Source: Buxus sempervirens (taxonomy: Eukaryota > Streptophyta > Magnoliopsida > Buxales > Buxaceae). Taken from it: a stretch of DNA of 64,000 nt. Under the pieces are notes generated by a model, which did no database searches, was not told where the DNA came from, and saw nothing but the letters and a program-made list of their open reading frames with translations. The translations under genes and the position numbers were made by a program. Location: the NCBI GenBank assembly GCA_947561395.2, contig OX387184.1, positions 15,728,205-15,792,204 on the forward strand. Reading direction: 5' to 3'. Positions 1 through 10,698 of the stretch are shown piece after piece (the first letter of the stretch is position 1; every line of letters begins with the position of its first letter).

Positions 1-1
1 T

Positions 2-328
2 GCTCTGGTCAAAGGTTATTCAAATATCATTCTTGAGGGGGATTCGCTGACATTAATTAAACTGCTGCAAGCATCTCATAGTGCATGGCCTGAGGAGGAG
101 TCAATACCCTGGAGAATTGCATACTATTTACAGGAATGTTACCATGTCAGGAGGCACTTCCAAAATATAACGGTACAACACATTCACCATGAAGGTAATG
201 CTGCTGCAGATTACTTGGCGAATTTTGGCATAGACATTTTCTCCTGTTTGTGGCTACATAGACCCCCTGGAGGATTGGGTCGTTTTTTGGATGATGATGC
301 TAGGGGCATTGTACATTTTCAATCTTAA
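2..328 (+). pseudogene. LINE ORF2 C-terminus, RNase H domain (partial)
   Basis: The frame is open from the window edge to a TAA at 326-328 and gives 108 residues. It matches, in order, the C-terminal half of the RNase H domain of the LINE at 13799-18521: the ILEGDSLTLI strand, the PEEESIPW stretch, the HEGNAAADYLANFG block with its catalytic Asp, and the terminal DDARG motif. RNase H at the end of ORF2 is typical of plant L1-type LINEs and degrades RNA in RNA/DNA hybrids. A short 3' UTR ends GGATTACCG and a run of 16 A (361-376) follows. The 5' part lies outside the window. It is a retroelement remnant and not a host gene. Confidence 0.85.
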
Positions 329-360
329 GTTTTTAATATATGTTTTCCTGTGGATTACCG

Positions 361-376
361 AAAAAAAAAAAAAAAA
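361..376 (+). repeat. LINE poly(A) tail
   Basis: A run of 16 A directly follows the 3' UTR of the LINE fragment and marks its 3' end. The bases before it (TTACCG) resemble the end of the larger LINE (CTACCAAAAG at 18506-18515), so the two belong to related lineages. Confidence 0.85.
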
Positions 377-959
377 GAGATACCAAGTGTACTTAAAAAC
401 AATTCCAAAAGAATTATGTTGAATATAACAAGGAAAATAAAGACATGAGTAGCGAAGCTGCACGTTTCTTCCTCACTCTGTTTTTTTTTGCTAATGCTAC
501 CTCACTTCTGTTTCTCCCTTTCCAAATATATATAATTGTTTTATTCCTCTTTTTATATGTCAGTTTGGTCCTCTCGTACCAACAAATGCCTGGTAATCAT
601 TTTGTTGGTCAACATAATGAGTTTGGCATGAGAATTTTGCTTGATTCTATTAGTTCCTTGTTTTAATTATTGTTCTTAATTTATTCTCCGTGTTGGAAGG
701 TTTAGATGAAGATGACTATTTTCGCAGTGGAGCTTGAAGGTTTGGAGATAGATTTCAAAACATCAAATCATGGTTGTGAACAAATTTTTTTTTTTTTTTT
801 GATAAGGTTTGTAGATGAATTTTGAACCATCAAATGTCATGAAACAGTTTTTGTTTTTTTGGCTTCGTAATAATATTGTAATGGAAAGTGTAAGTTTCAA
901 ATTAATTTTTTTTAATTTACAAATTGAATTTTTTAATTTTTATTTGGCTTTATCTGGTG
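377..959. other. AT-rich stretch without recognisable gene
   Basis: I see no gene. There is a T-run near 785-800 and a short loose repeat of AAGGTTTRGA words around 697-820. It may be the interior of the CACTA element whose end lies at 1193, but nothing coding supports that. Confidence 0.5.
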
Positions 960-1193
960 TAATTTAGGTGGCTGCGGGTAAGAGAGAAAGAGGGGAGGGG
1001 GGGAGAGAAAATGTAGGTTCGATTTATGGCGGAAAAAAAAAGATAGGCTTTAGCAGCGGACACAACCGCCGTTATGTCCGCCGCTAAAAGAATCAGCGAC
1101 AAACGAATCAACAGCGGACAGGCGTCGTTGAGTTGGGCTTTTGAGATTTAGCAGTAGTCTTGGTCCGCCGCTAAAAGTACCTTTTTTGTAGTG
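960..1193. mobile_element. CACTA (En/Spm-type) transposon terminus
   Basis: Read on the minus strand, the end at 1193 begins CACTACAAAAAAGGTAC, the diagnostic CACTA terminal inverted repeat. Inside it are subterminal repeats of the word AGCGGCGGAC in both orientations (about 1049-1170), as expected for transposase-binding subterminal arrays. The sequence beyond 1193 (ATCCTCTAA) is shared with segment A copy 2 near 19943, so 1193 is a true element boundary. The other terminus is not in the window and no transposase is visible. Confidence 0.8.
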
Positions 1194-2734
1194 ATCCTCT
1201 AATAGCAGAAAAGCTTTGCCTTAAATACTTTAAAAAAAAAAGTATCCCTAACTTGAGTTTTGATTACTGATATATTTACAAGACCTTGGATATTGACGTC
1301 CTTAATTCCACAACATTGACCCAATCATAAAAATGAAAAAACAGGTCAGGTCTATAATTCCATACACTTTGAGTCGGTATTCCATATCGTTATAAAATAC
1401 AAAGGCTAAGGGTCTATTTGTTAAAAATCTTTTATTAAATGAATATATATGTGTTGCACCTTTCTCCTTTCAGACTTGACATGTGATAGTTGTGATACAA
1501 TATTGCCGGGTGTGCTAGTACCCACTCAAATAAAATAATTTGGATCCGCGCCTGTTCCAATCCAAGCCACAGTTAAACCATGGTTGACTTAGTCGTACTG
1601 CAAGCCACATGTAATAAATAATGGATCAGTTAGCCAATTGTACAAAGGTTGAGATTCATCCTTCAATATAAGTTCTCGGTTAATAGGTACAACAAATAGC
1701 AATAATTAACAACACTTAGATATATAGTTGAAGCCACAGCTGATGTATATTTGAATGAATGCACCAGTGTGCTCTAATGCAATAACTGGCTACTTTGTAA
1801 AGTGATGACCACTTAATGACGAAGAGAGATTAACGTCTACAATCAACCTCAAAGAAAAGGAAAAAAAAAAAAAACAAAACAACGAAAATCAACAAAACCG
1901 ATGGTACCAGCCTCCCTCTCTTATTGCTGTGGTGTTGAAGGACAAGAGAAGGTTGAAGAGCAGATCCACCAGTAGTTTCAATTCTGGATTGCGTGTTAGT
2001 TGTACTATCAGGTCATGATTGCTTCAGTTACTCAACTAGCTTGGTTGAAGCTGACATGGCACTTACTCCTTGCTTATCGCGGTGGCTTCAGAGGACAAGC
2101 AAGTTAAAGGGGAAGACCAAAATCAGGTCGTCGGTGACAAGACCATCATTCATCTAGTGCAAATAGTAACTTCACACACCGTTACAACATGAAGCAGCAT
2201 AGAGAAGTCTTAAACTACCTTCTTGCTACTATTGTGTGGAATGGAATGAAGGATACGGTGATCATAGTTGATCAACTAAAATTGAATAATAAATTGGTTA
2301 AGTTGTATTGTGTTAGTGTCGGTCCCTGTTCTTTTCGCTGTGGTAGACTTTATATTTGAGCTTTGACAGTTATTCAATTTGCGTAACTCCTAAATCAACC
2401 ATTACCCTTGTGGTAGTTAGAACATTTTCGAATTTTTGGCTTGGTGATTTCACGTACATGCGAGAGAGGACCGCTTCATATTTTGTTAGCTTTGTGGAAA
2501 TACATGTGTACGCAAAATATTCGGCCTACATGATATCACATGGACTTATCTTATTCGTCAAGTTACAGCGGGTGTAAACATTATATGTTTATTATTGGCT
2601 AAACTTATAAGCCTTGTTAGCATTACTTACACATGCTTAGCGTGCAAGCTAGTTAGACTAATTTGGATTGCAGGATTGTTGGTCGACTCGAACCACCTAA
2701 TTGATATCACTTAACCATCCTTTGGTGCAACTTG

Positions 2735-3153
2735 TGTTAGGAATATAATTAAATATATAAAAGTTCACCTATGCTATTATAACTTAAGATTTTAGGATTA
2801 ATGTTCTATATGATATCAAAGTCAGGCTAACGCTTTTTCTGATAAAATTTCACCCTAAAATAATTTAGTAGGATTGGTGTTCTATATGATGTTCTATGGT
2901 GTTCTATATAAAAGTTCAGCCGAACTCTTTTTCTGGTACTTTTAGTAAGATTGGTGTTCTATAGGGTATCAAAGCCTTTGACTTACGCCAAGGTCCCAGA
3001 TTCAAACCTTTACTCCACCTGTTAGAAAAAAACAAGCCATGTGTAGGGCCTCTCTAAAATGGGTTTGAGTCCAGCCCACGCGTGAGAAGAATGTTAGGAA
3101 TATAATTAAATATATAAAAGTTGTTAAGCTTTCAGTAGGATGGGTGTTCTATC
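2735..3153 (+). mobile_element. TRIM (miniature LTR retrotransposon), copy 1
   Basis: Two short direct repeats begin TGTTAGGAATATAATTAAAT (2735 and about 3091). The first is followed by a degenerate initiator-Met tRNA primer site (TGATATCAAAGTC here, TGGTATCAGAGTC in the sister copy at 21682). The flanks carry a 5 bp duplication ACTTG (2730-2734 and 3154-3158). The whole is 419 bp with no coding capacity, which is the architecture of a terminal-repeat retrotransposon in miniature. It was inherited with segment A. Confidence 0.75.
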
Positions 3154-3267
3154 ACTTGTAGTGATCAAAGGGGTAAAACAGACCTTGACATTCTGAAAGG
3201 ATGTTATCCTCTTTTCTCTTCAGCTTAAAGCTGGATTTTAATTATATATAGGTTCGTTTTAAATAGC

Positions 3268-3318
3268 TTTCAACATTTAAAACAATTCCATCAAAAAAAA
3301 TTTTCAACATTTAAAACA
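3268..3318 (+). mobile_element. Ultra-short retroposition scar, 17 bp
   Basis: The 17 bp target TTTCAACATTTAAAACA is present at 3268-3284 and again at 3302-3318. Between the copies lie only 17 bp, ATTCCATCAAAAAAAAT. The paralogous sites near 22178 and 29165 have a single, uninterrupted target. The insert is a poly(A) tail plus about 7 nt. Confidence 0.85.
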
Positions 3319-3980
3319 AGCGACGACTCAACTTCAATTATTGGAGTGGATATCTTCCGTTACGAGGATAATCCAACGATTGTAGCCACGTAGCAAAAGA
3401 TGAGAATTCTACGTTTTCGACTTGGTCAATGTTTCCCGATCAACGTGACTGAATGACTCTTGCCGGGAAAATCTCTCCGATATGGGAAACTATCAGCCCT
3501 TCTTGTTCAGTATTACTTTCTTGTTGATCTATTGGGGTTTTCCGACGATCCTTTTTTAGAGAAGAAGGAAGCACGGACAAAGACTTGCTCAGCGGCAACG
3601 ATTTCAGACCAACGATGATAGACAGTTCAACATTGAAATCTTGTTGTACTGTAAGTGGTTTCTAGTTCACGTATCATGAATAGGAAACCACTTATAGTCC
3701 ACATCATAAAGTACTGTTCTTCGTTGCAACCTTTTCAGCGCTGATAAAGAGGAAGAGACGAAGAGTCAAGTCTCCTCTATCGAGTGATGATGGGTCTTCC
3801 AGTTGATAGGTCTTGCTGGACGGGTCTCGCCGGAATCTGTCGGAGAAGATAGAGCCCCAAAATTTTCCCCATTCATAGTTTGCTTGCGTGCTAAGCACGC
3901 TGCAAAATTTTTTTTGCCACGTAATATTTTCGCAGCAGAAGATTTCGACTTTATGACCTTTGACCGTTTGTGCTTGAACT

Positions 3981-4035
3981 ATGTGCCATTTCGTTAGATT
4001 ACCAAAAAATAAAAAAAAGATGCGCCATTTCGTTA
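3981..4035 (+). mobile_element. Ultra-short retroposition scar, 23 bp
   Basis: The 16 bp target ATGYGCCATTTCGTTA occurs at 3981-3996 and 4020-4035 with one mismatch. The insert (3997-4019) reads GATTACC followed by an A-rich tail. The paralogous site near 29260 has one copy. The ATTACC end matches LINE 3' ends seen in this window. Confidence 0.85.
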
Positions 4036-4049
4036 TCAATATCATTTTT

Positions 4050-4110
4050 TCTTTGTTGAACATTCCTTTTTTTTTTTTTTTTTTTGGGTAAAGTCTTTGT
4101 TGAACATTCC
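4050..4110 (-). mobile_element. Ultra-short retroposition scar, 27 bp, reverse orientation
   Basis: The 17 bp target TCTTTGTTGAACATTCC occurs at 4050-4066 and 4094-4110. The insert (4067-4093) is 19 T then GGGTAAAG, so on the minus strand it reads CTTTACCC followed by poly(A). The paralog near 29300 is uninterrupted. Confidence 0.88.
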
Positions 4111-4421
4111 ACAATTTGGCGTCCTTAATAATCCATTTATGAAGTTGGGCCCCAAAATAAACCCCAAAGCAACCTTATCCCCCAATTGTTGCAAGTCATA
4201 AGTAAGGTAAATGACCCCTCCCACCTCCCCACTTCCCGCCACACGTGGATTACGCATTAACTCCTCTTCCACAAAGAACAGAAATCGTTCCTTAATTTGT
4301 TGCCCGAAGAGTTCTTTCTCCTTTTTCGAAAATTATGATGGTTTAATGGGAAATTACTGGTAGAATAGCTTTGATGCGCAGTTAGCTAAGGGTTTCATGA
4401 ACAAGGTTTAAGGACCTACTA

Positions 4422-4923
4422 GTCGTACAACACCAAATATGCTTCTATTTTTCAAAACTGATTAATCAAACTGATGACATACAATTTTTGAATCCTCTTC
4501 ATAGAGCAGGAACTGGGTTCTATTTCTGCTGGAACAAGTGTCAGATTTCAAATCCTATCCGTGACCTTTTGATGATAGCGTTTCACCTGGAGCCACTTAG
4601 TGGAACCAGCGTTAAACGCATGGGTGGATGCCTATGTCAGTAGGGGCCCCACACATCCATGCTCTATCCTACCCGTACGTACATTGGTTCCATGAAGTGG
4701 CTCTAGACGAAATGCATTCCCTTTTGATCCCTTCTTCTTTTTAGCTTTTTTTTTTCTTTCCATCTTTCTTTACTAGTTACCATATCTTTCAGCATGAGAT
4801 TAGGTACCTGAACCTGGACACATCAATGAAAACGGCCTTTTGAAGCCTATCTCTATAAACAATTAAACACTCTATTAACTTCAATACCAGCCCTATTTAT
4901 TCATTTAAATATCTTCACTGAGG
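4422..4923. other. Intergenic, no gene seen
   Basis: There is no gene-like ORF, no RNA gene and no clear repeat boundary. Confidence 0.5.
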
Positions 4924-4931
4924 TTATAAAT

Positions 4932-5366
4932 TAGAGCCGGCAAAAATCGACCCGACCCGACGGGTCAACCCGTTTAACCCGATTATAAACGGGTTGGGTT
5001 GACCCGTTTATTAATTGGGTCGGGTGCGGGTTGGGGTTTTCCCAACCCGCCTGAAATCGGGTCAAACCCGATTATGACCCGATTAAAAAAAAAAGTGTAA
5101 AAAATTGCATGAATCAACTCGATTATAACCCGCAACCCGATTATGACACGAACCCGACCCGATTACCTCATAATCTTATTTTAATAATATTTTTGAAAAA
5201 ATAAAAAATATATATAATCGGGTTGGTGGGTTGAACCCGTTTATTGGCGGGTTGGGTTCGGTTTGGGGTTTTCCCAACCCGCCAGTAAACGGGGTCAACC
5301 CGAACCCGACCCGTTTAACCCTGACCCGATTACGACCCGACCCAAACCGACCCGTTTCCAGCTCTA
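4932..5366. mobile_element. hAT-like MITE with ACCCG-rich core
   Basis: The ends are inverted (TAGAGCCGGCAAAA and TAGAGCTGGAAACG read inward) and are bounded by a perfect 8 bp target duplication TTATAAAT (4924-4931 and 5367-5374), the hAT signature length. The 435 bp core is built from inverted and direct copies of ACCCG/CGGGT words separated by AT-rich spacer. There is no coding capacity. Confidence 0.88.
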
Positions 5367-5374
5367 TTATAAAT

Positions 5375-6450
5375 ATAAGTTTATAAAAAGGAACTGCAAT
5401 GCCTATGGAATTCTGCCCAGATCAACTTATGATTATTTGAGATAAGAACAAATGTTCCACAACGCTTATCTTCTTGAGATTTTTAATAATTCTGATCAAA
5501 TCATTAGAAAGCTTTATTGAGGTAGACATCCAGCACTTTCTAGGATGGTGCAAGGGTCATTAATCATTATAGATATAAAATGCAATAACCTGACAGGATT
5601 GAAAGGAATATCCCTTTCAAGAATTAGTTACATCAGGTACAAATCTAACCGTTACTATGGAAGTCATTCATTTGAACCTACTTAATTGTTTGTTAGGTAA
5701 TTACCAAATTAAATAATTGTAAACAAGAAATAAATGTGAAGGGCATTTTAGAATAGTAGGTAATTATCATGATAGAGGTGTATAAGTTTGAGAGAAAAAA
5801 GTAAATAGAAGTAAAAGTGAGGGACATCCTAAGTATATTAGTATGAGAACTTCCAAGGTGCTCTTTATATAACTAGGTGGGGGAGGCACGTGCACGTTGT
5901 AATATTGGTTTATTTAATATAAAAAAACTGTTAAACAAAAACAAAAGAAATAAGGATAGTATTTAACCGTTTAGACAAGTTTTAGTGATTTGAATAACTG
6001 GATTTTGTTAGTTTCTATTGTGCCTTTTCGGATTTGTGGTTTTTCATATGGCATAATAAAAACCAATTATTTCTAAATTACCAAGAATTAAGGCTGAATC
6101 TAAATTATTCTAGAAAAAATTCACTAAAAACCAATTTTCCCAAATGCGTCTCTCTTTTTCGGACTATAGTATAATATAGTTTGAATTGGTGTTTTTTTGT
6201 AAATGAAGAATTTTACAATATATTTTATAATTGATTGAAGGACAAAAAAATTATTCTTAAATATTTTATCACTATTTAGGTGAACCATATAAAACTTTCT
6301 CCAAATAAGAATTTATAGCTTAAGAATGACAATGTCTAAGATATCTAAGTGAGACAAAAACAGCTCTTCATATTTATTTATATGACAAAATGAAGTTTAT
6401 CATTTATTTTTATGTTAAAGGATGTAATAGTAGTTCAATAACTAAAATTT
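5375..6450. other. AT-rich intergenic, no gene seen
   Basis: Long AT-rich sequence. I see no gene, RNA gene or delimited repeat. Confidence 0.5.
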
Positions 6451-6981
6451 TGTTAAGGAAAGACCTTGAACACTAATATGTTACGTTGGGGTATAAAATA
6501 ACACAAACTCAATCACCTAAATCTTGGTAATTAAAAATTAGTGATACTTTTTAAAATAAATAAAAATGAGTTATATAAGCATCTTAAAGATGTTCCAAAA
6601 CATCTCTTAAATCTTTTTTGGAACCCTAAATTGTCTTGTGTAAGGAAGAGCTAGAAACTTCTCTCCTACTTTTCTACTTTTGAGCCATCGATCTTTTTCT
6701 TTCTTCTTCTCTTACCTTGGAGTTCTGGGTTGAAGAGTTTACACGTGGGAGTTCCTACGATTGCTAAGTGAGTTCATTTGGCATTTCACGAAGAACATAT
6801 TCAGAGTTCTGGATCGTTGCAAGGGTGAAAGTCTGAGCAATTCTTCATATACTTAGGCTGTGAGTCAGAGTCTATGTTGGGTTGTCTGAACTATGGTCTG
6901 TAAGTCATCTTCTTTTAGTGAAATTTTCTGAGGTGGTTCCTGATAGCCCGGATCGTTTTTTTCTCTTTGAGAGTTCTCTTA

Positions 6982-8146
6982 GGTACCGTTTGGTAACACT
7001 TTTCAGAAATGCTTTTTTGCTTTTGAAAGAAAAAAAAATTATTTTCAAAAGCAAAAGTGTTGTTTGGTTATGCACACATGAAGCAATTTATAAGAAGCAA
7101 AAAAGCAATTTTATTGCTTTTCAAAAGAAGCATAGAAATGTTGATTCTCACTTTAACCATAAATTTGCTTTCTTGCTTCTCAAACCCTCGACACAAAATT
7201 AGACCAGGAAAAAATTGACTCATCATGTCCAATCCAACCCAAATAAACAGGTTCGAGTTGACCTATTTAATAGTAGGGTCGGCTTCGGGTTAGGGATTTA
7301 GTAACCCATTTGTATTCGGGTCAACTCGAATCTAACCCGATAACGATCCGTTAAACCTAATAATGACCTATTTAACATGATAATTACCTGTTTAACCTGA
7401 TAATAATGTGCTTAACCTGATAATGATCTGTTCAACCTGATAATGACCTGTTTAACATAATAATAGCGCGCCTAACTAGATAATGACTCGTTTAACCCGA
7501 AAAGGACCCACTTAACCCAATAATGATCCGTTTAACCCGATAATGACTCGTTTAATACAATAATGGCCCATTTAACTAGATAATGACTCTTTTAATACGA
7601 TAATGACCCGCTTAACCCAATAATGATCTGTTTAACCCGATAATGACTTGTTTAACTCGATAATGGCCCATTTAACTCGATAATGACCCGTTTAACCTGA
7701 TAATGACCCGTTTAACCCTAAATTGTATCACTAATTCACATTATTTTCTATTGATATATTTTTTATAATTAAAAAATAAAAAATTTTAATCGGGTTGGTG
7801 GGTTGAACTCGATTATTAGTGAGTTGGGTTTGGTTTTGGGTTTTCCCAACCCACCAATAAATAGATTCAACTTGAACCAACCCCATTATTGCTCAACCCG
7901 TTACAATATACATCAAGTATATTTTTAAGTAGAATACATCAACTGTTTACAGTAGTTTTATATGATAGTATAAAAGCAATTTATATACTACTGTAGTTGC
8001 CAAACATGCTTTTTTGCTTTTTAGTAGCAAAGCAAAAGTTTACAAAACAGCTTTGTTTCAACAAAAAGATCTTCTAAAATGCAGAAAAGTATTTTTTTGC
8101 TTTCTTGCTTTCAAAAGCAAGAACGCAAAAGCTTACAAACGGAGCC
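6982..8146. mobile_element. Harbinger/Tourist-like MITE inside the LTR relic
   Basis: The termini read GGTACCGTTTGGTAAC and, inward from the right, GGCTCCGTTTGTAAGC. They are flanked by TTA (6979-6981 and 8147-8149), the PIF/Harbinger target duplication. Removing it restores the LTR order seen at 30000 and 34390 (GAGAGTTCTC then TAGAGTTTT), which confirms both boundaries. Subterminal AAAAGCAA words occur at both ends. The centre carries the repeat described at 7336-7721. Confidence 0.8.
7336..7721. repeat. 20 bp minisatellite, about 19 units
   Basis: Tandem units of about 20 bp with consensus GATAATGACCCGTTTAACCC run through this stretch, with point differences between units. The unit is an ACCCG-type word, as in the MITEs at 4932 and 59333, and CGGGTTGG-type sequence flanks both sides (7200-7335 and 7788-7910). 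The array therefore looks like an expansion inside a degenerate MITE of that family nested in the Harbinger-like element. Confidence 0.85.
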
Positions 8147-8393
8147 TTAGAGTTTTTCCTTCGTCACCAAATTGCTTGTGCTGATTTATTTACTATTTAT
8201 TCTTATTTACAATTTTGTGTGACATTGGCTAACGTAATTTTTGTAATTTTTCTAAGGCTTGTGCATGCCTATTAATTGAGAACCTGTCTTTAATTAATAG
8301 AAATTTTTATTCTGTAATTGTTTATACTAATTCACCCCCTCTAGGTGTAATTAGAGTCAAAACCATATTTTCCAACAAAATATGGTAGTACTC

Positions 8394-8460
8394 TTTTTTT
8401 TTTTATAGACAACACAGCAAGGAAACCAAATGTACATAACTGAAACCTCTCGCGTCATCA
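8394..8460 (-). mobile_element. Short poly(A) retroposon, 67 bp
   Basis: A 17 bp target AAAATATGGTAGTACTC is duplicated at 8377-8393 and 8461-8477. The insert starts with 11 T, so on the minus strand it is a 56 bp body followed by poly(A). This is a strongly 5'-truncated LINE or a SINE fragment. Confidence 0.85.
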
Positions 8461-8481
8461 AAAATATGGTAGTACTCAAAC

Positions 8482-8993
8482 TAGAGCTGGCAATGGGTCA
8501 GATATATATCCGAATCCGATCCGAAAGTCCCGAATTCGAATATGAGATATAGATCCACGGTTCAAATACGGATTTCGGATCCGAATTCGAATCTGTCCAT
8601 ATCCAATCCGAATAGGATTCGAACCGAAATCAACATATACTTTTCATTAAACTATTGGTAAACTCTATACAAACCACGGTTGAACTATCCTTACTCATGT
8701 CCTGCTTTAATATTTATATGGCGTATTAGTTTTGATAATTAAAATTTGCTTTAATAGGTAAACTTGACTTTTGAATTTTAAGTTCAAATCGGATTTAATT
8801 CTGATCGAATTCAGATTTCGGTTATTTATTCAGTCGAATTTCGAATTCAGATACAGTATATAAATTCGGTTTCGAATTCGGATTTACATATAAAAGATCC
8901 ATCGGATTTCGGATCGAATTAGGATATCGGATTTTTATTTTCGGATTTAGATCATGACAAATCCATACCGTATTCAACCCGTTGATGGTCCTA
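8482..8993. mobile_element. hAT-like MITE with GGATCCGAATTCG-type core
   Basis: The element is flanked by a perfect 8 bp duplication ACTCAAAC (8474-8481 and 8994-9001). The left end reads TAGAGCTGGCAATGGGTC and the right end, inward, TAGGACCATCAACGGGTT. The core is made of GGATCCGAAT/ATTCGGATCC words. It sits in the 3' flank of Prx1 at a site that is uninterrupted near 41395 in the Prx3 flank. Confidence 0.9.
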
Positions 8994-9118
8994 ACTCAAA
9001 CGGGTTCGTCTTCTATCAAAAAGAGAAACATGAGTACACAACGCCCTAGTGTCCTTGACCTTATAACTAAACCATGCAACAGTAACGCAATTCAGTACTC
9101 GGTAAGCTGCTCCTGCCT

Positions 9119-10372
9119 CTATTCGCCATGCACCACGGACGACGGACACGTCCTTGCAGAGTTCCGAGCAGAGCAGTTCACACGAATCTCTCCTTGCGTA
9201 CCAGTCAACACGCTCAGCTGGCTCATCTTGATCATGGCGAAGGCAAACTTCTCGAAGAACAAGGACTGGTTCACCGCGAAGCTCGTCACAATGGGTCTAG
9301 TCCTCCGGTCGGTGTACAGGTCCTGGTCCGACTTGAATAACCCCTGCCGGTTTATGAGATCCAGGAAGTAATTGTTGTCAAACTTGTTCGGTGACCGGAT
9401 GTCTATAACGGTGGTCGCGTCAATATCATTGGCGGGGCAAACTTCTCTGAGCCTCTTCGCAAAGGTCTTGTCCATATTGGGGTCCGGGGTCGGGAACAAG
9501 CGAGCCGTGACCCTAGTACAGTGGCTGATTCCGATGGTGTGGCCGCCGGATAGAGCCACGGTGTCGGTGGCGTCCAGATTTTTAGCGGCGAACGTGTTCA
9601 GAATGCGGGTGGTATCGCCGGAAGCTTTTGGAAGGTTGTCTACCGCCGATTGGTTGGTTGCGAAGTTGAATCCGTCACGCCTACCCAAAGGGATCTTGTA
9701 ATCTGGACCACCTGACTGCAATAACACACGAGAGAAGAAGAAGAAGATATCAGGTTGCCAATCCCATAAAATGAATGGCCACGTGGCAAAATTTTCAGCT
9801 TAAAAGGCACAAGTTAGGTTACCAGAGCGATGGAGTCCCGCGCAGCGAGGGCGGTGATGTCGGAGCAGGAGACGACGCGTCCACACTTCTTGTGTACCAG
9901 CTGAAGAAGGTCGTTGATGATCTTAAAGCCCTGTTTTCTTAGAGTCAAGCTCGGTGGTGAAGCTTGCTCTCCCTGACCTTTTCCGTCAAGCAGCACTGAG
10001 CCATCACATCCCTACACAGAGGAAAACAGGAAGCCATTACCGCGTCGATCAAGCTGAGAACCGCACGTACGTTAGCAATATTAAGGAAACGAGACATTAC
10101 TGAAAATGGGAATGGATTTAGCTAATTACCTGAACAAAGCAGTCATGGAAGTGGATACGAAGCAAGCCCGCAGCTAGGCTGATATCTTTCTTCAAGACTT
10201 TCTTGAGGTGCTTCCTGACAATGGATTCCAACTTGGGACAGCTAGATCGGTAGAAGGACCATGAGAGACCCTTCACTAAAGGGGGTGTGGATTGGGCGTT
10301 CGAGATGGAGATATAACAACCCAGCAGAAGAGAGGAAGAGATCAGAAGAAGATAAGTGAAAGAAGAAGCCAT
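9119..10372 (-). CDS. Class III peroxidase Prx1 (peroxidase-12 type)
   Basis: A secreted haem peroxidase (EC 1.11.1.7) that oxidises phenolics with H2O2 in wall or vacuole. Exons: 10372-10130, 10011-9823 and 9715-9119, joined by GT-AG phase-0 introns of 118 and 107 bp, giving 342 aa. Residues 1-27 are a signal peptide (cleavage near SNA|Q). The distal Arg72 and His76 lie in RIHFHDCFVQ and the proximal His203 in ALSGGHTIG. Cysteines 45, 78, 83, 124 and 130 fit the family's disulfides. Two oddities stand out. The usual LPPPF before the proximal helix is LPKAS. The C-terminus stops at HGE, 7 residues short of its paralogs, because a Glu codon is now TAG. The third ancestral intron is absent. The start was chosen because MASSF is conserved in all five copies and lies about 60 nt below a TATA box. 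Confidence 0.93.
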
Positions 10373-10429
10373 TATTGCAAGTTTGCAACTATGTTGTGTG
10401 AGACAAGTCGAGCTATACAGATCAAGCAC

Positions 10430-10436
10430 ATTTATA
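10430..10436 (-). promoter_or_regulatory. TATA box of Prx1
   Basis: The minus strand reads CCTATAAATG, 58 nt upstream of the ATG. The same box at the same distance is found before all five peroxidases. Confidence 0.75.
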
Positions 10437-10649
10437 GGCAGTGAGGCTTCAGATTTGGTCATTTATGTAATTGAAACAATAAACAGGGGTCACGTTTAAA
10501 GACTTCTATTACAAAAGTCTTTTTAAGTTACATCCAGTCTAAGATGAGTTGAATTCTTCTCATCAGAGAATAATTCTTCACTAAAGGAGGTGTCAACATA
10601 TAACGTTGCGTAAGAAAGGCGGAAAGACGCCCGCGTCAGAGAAGGGTTC

Positions 10650-10698
10650 AACTCAAACAGGGTTGCAATCAGGGTTGCAATCATGGCTTCTTCAGGAA
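10650..10698 (+). repeat. Inverted fragment of a peroxidase start region
   Basis: The plus strand reads GCAATCATGGCTTCTTC, the leader and first codons of the peroxidases, but in the opposite orientation to the real genes. GGGTTGCAATCA is doubled just before it. Nothing coding continues after TTC. Confidence 0.6.

Larger units (their letters stand above)
1213..4421. repeat. Segment A, copy 1 (duplicated peroxidase-array flank)
   Basis: This 3.2 kb non-coding stretch is repeated with the same order of landmarks at 19968-23497 and, with insertions and deletions, at 26945-29782. A 5' fragment recurs at 11160-11515. In the other copies it lies upstream of a minus-strand peroxidase, so this copy probably belongs to a peroxidase unit that is outside the window or lost. 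It holds a TRIM (2735-3153) and three micro-insertions. Several short ORFs lie in it, but none is conserved as an ORF between copies. Confidence 0.85.
6450..8376 (+). mobile_element. Old Copia LTR relic split by a MITE
   Basis: Plus-strand sequence from about 6620 to 6981 and from 8150 to 8376 aligns in order with the reverse complement of the young Copia LTRs at 29783-30835 and 34177-35229. Shared stretches include GGAGTTCCTACG, AGCCCGGA, GAGAGTTCTC, CGTCACCAAA and the terminal part with CCCCCTCTAGGTG. The right end is TTTTCCAACA at 8376. The left end near 6450 is uncertain and I found no convincing 5 bp duplication. An internal Harbinger-like element (6982-8146) interrupts it. Confidence 0.7.

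Noticed and set aside
3704..4114. 136 aa minus-strand ORF in segment A
   Set aside because: It runs through two poly(A) insertions and is not open in the other segment A copies.
7336..7721. CRISPR-like regular repeats
   Set aside because: The 20 bp units are contiguous with no unique spacers. It is a plant minisatellite.
9119..9701. Overlapping plus-strand ORFs across peroxidase exons (also near 25133, 41772, 45368 and 51343)
   Set aside because: They are antisense shadows of exon 3, conserved only because the peroxidase code is conserved.
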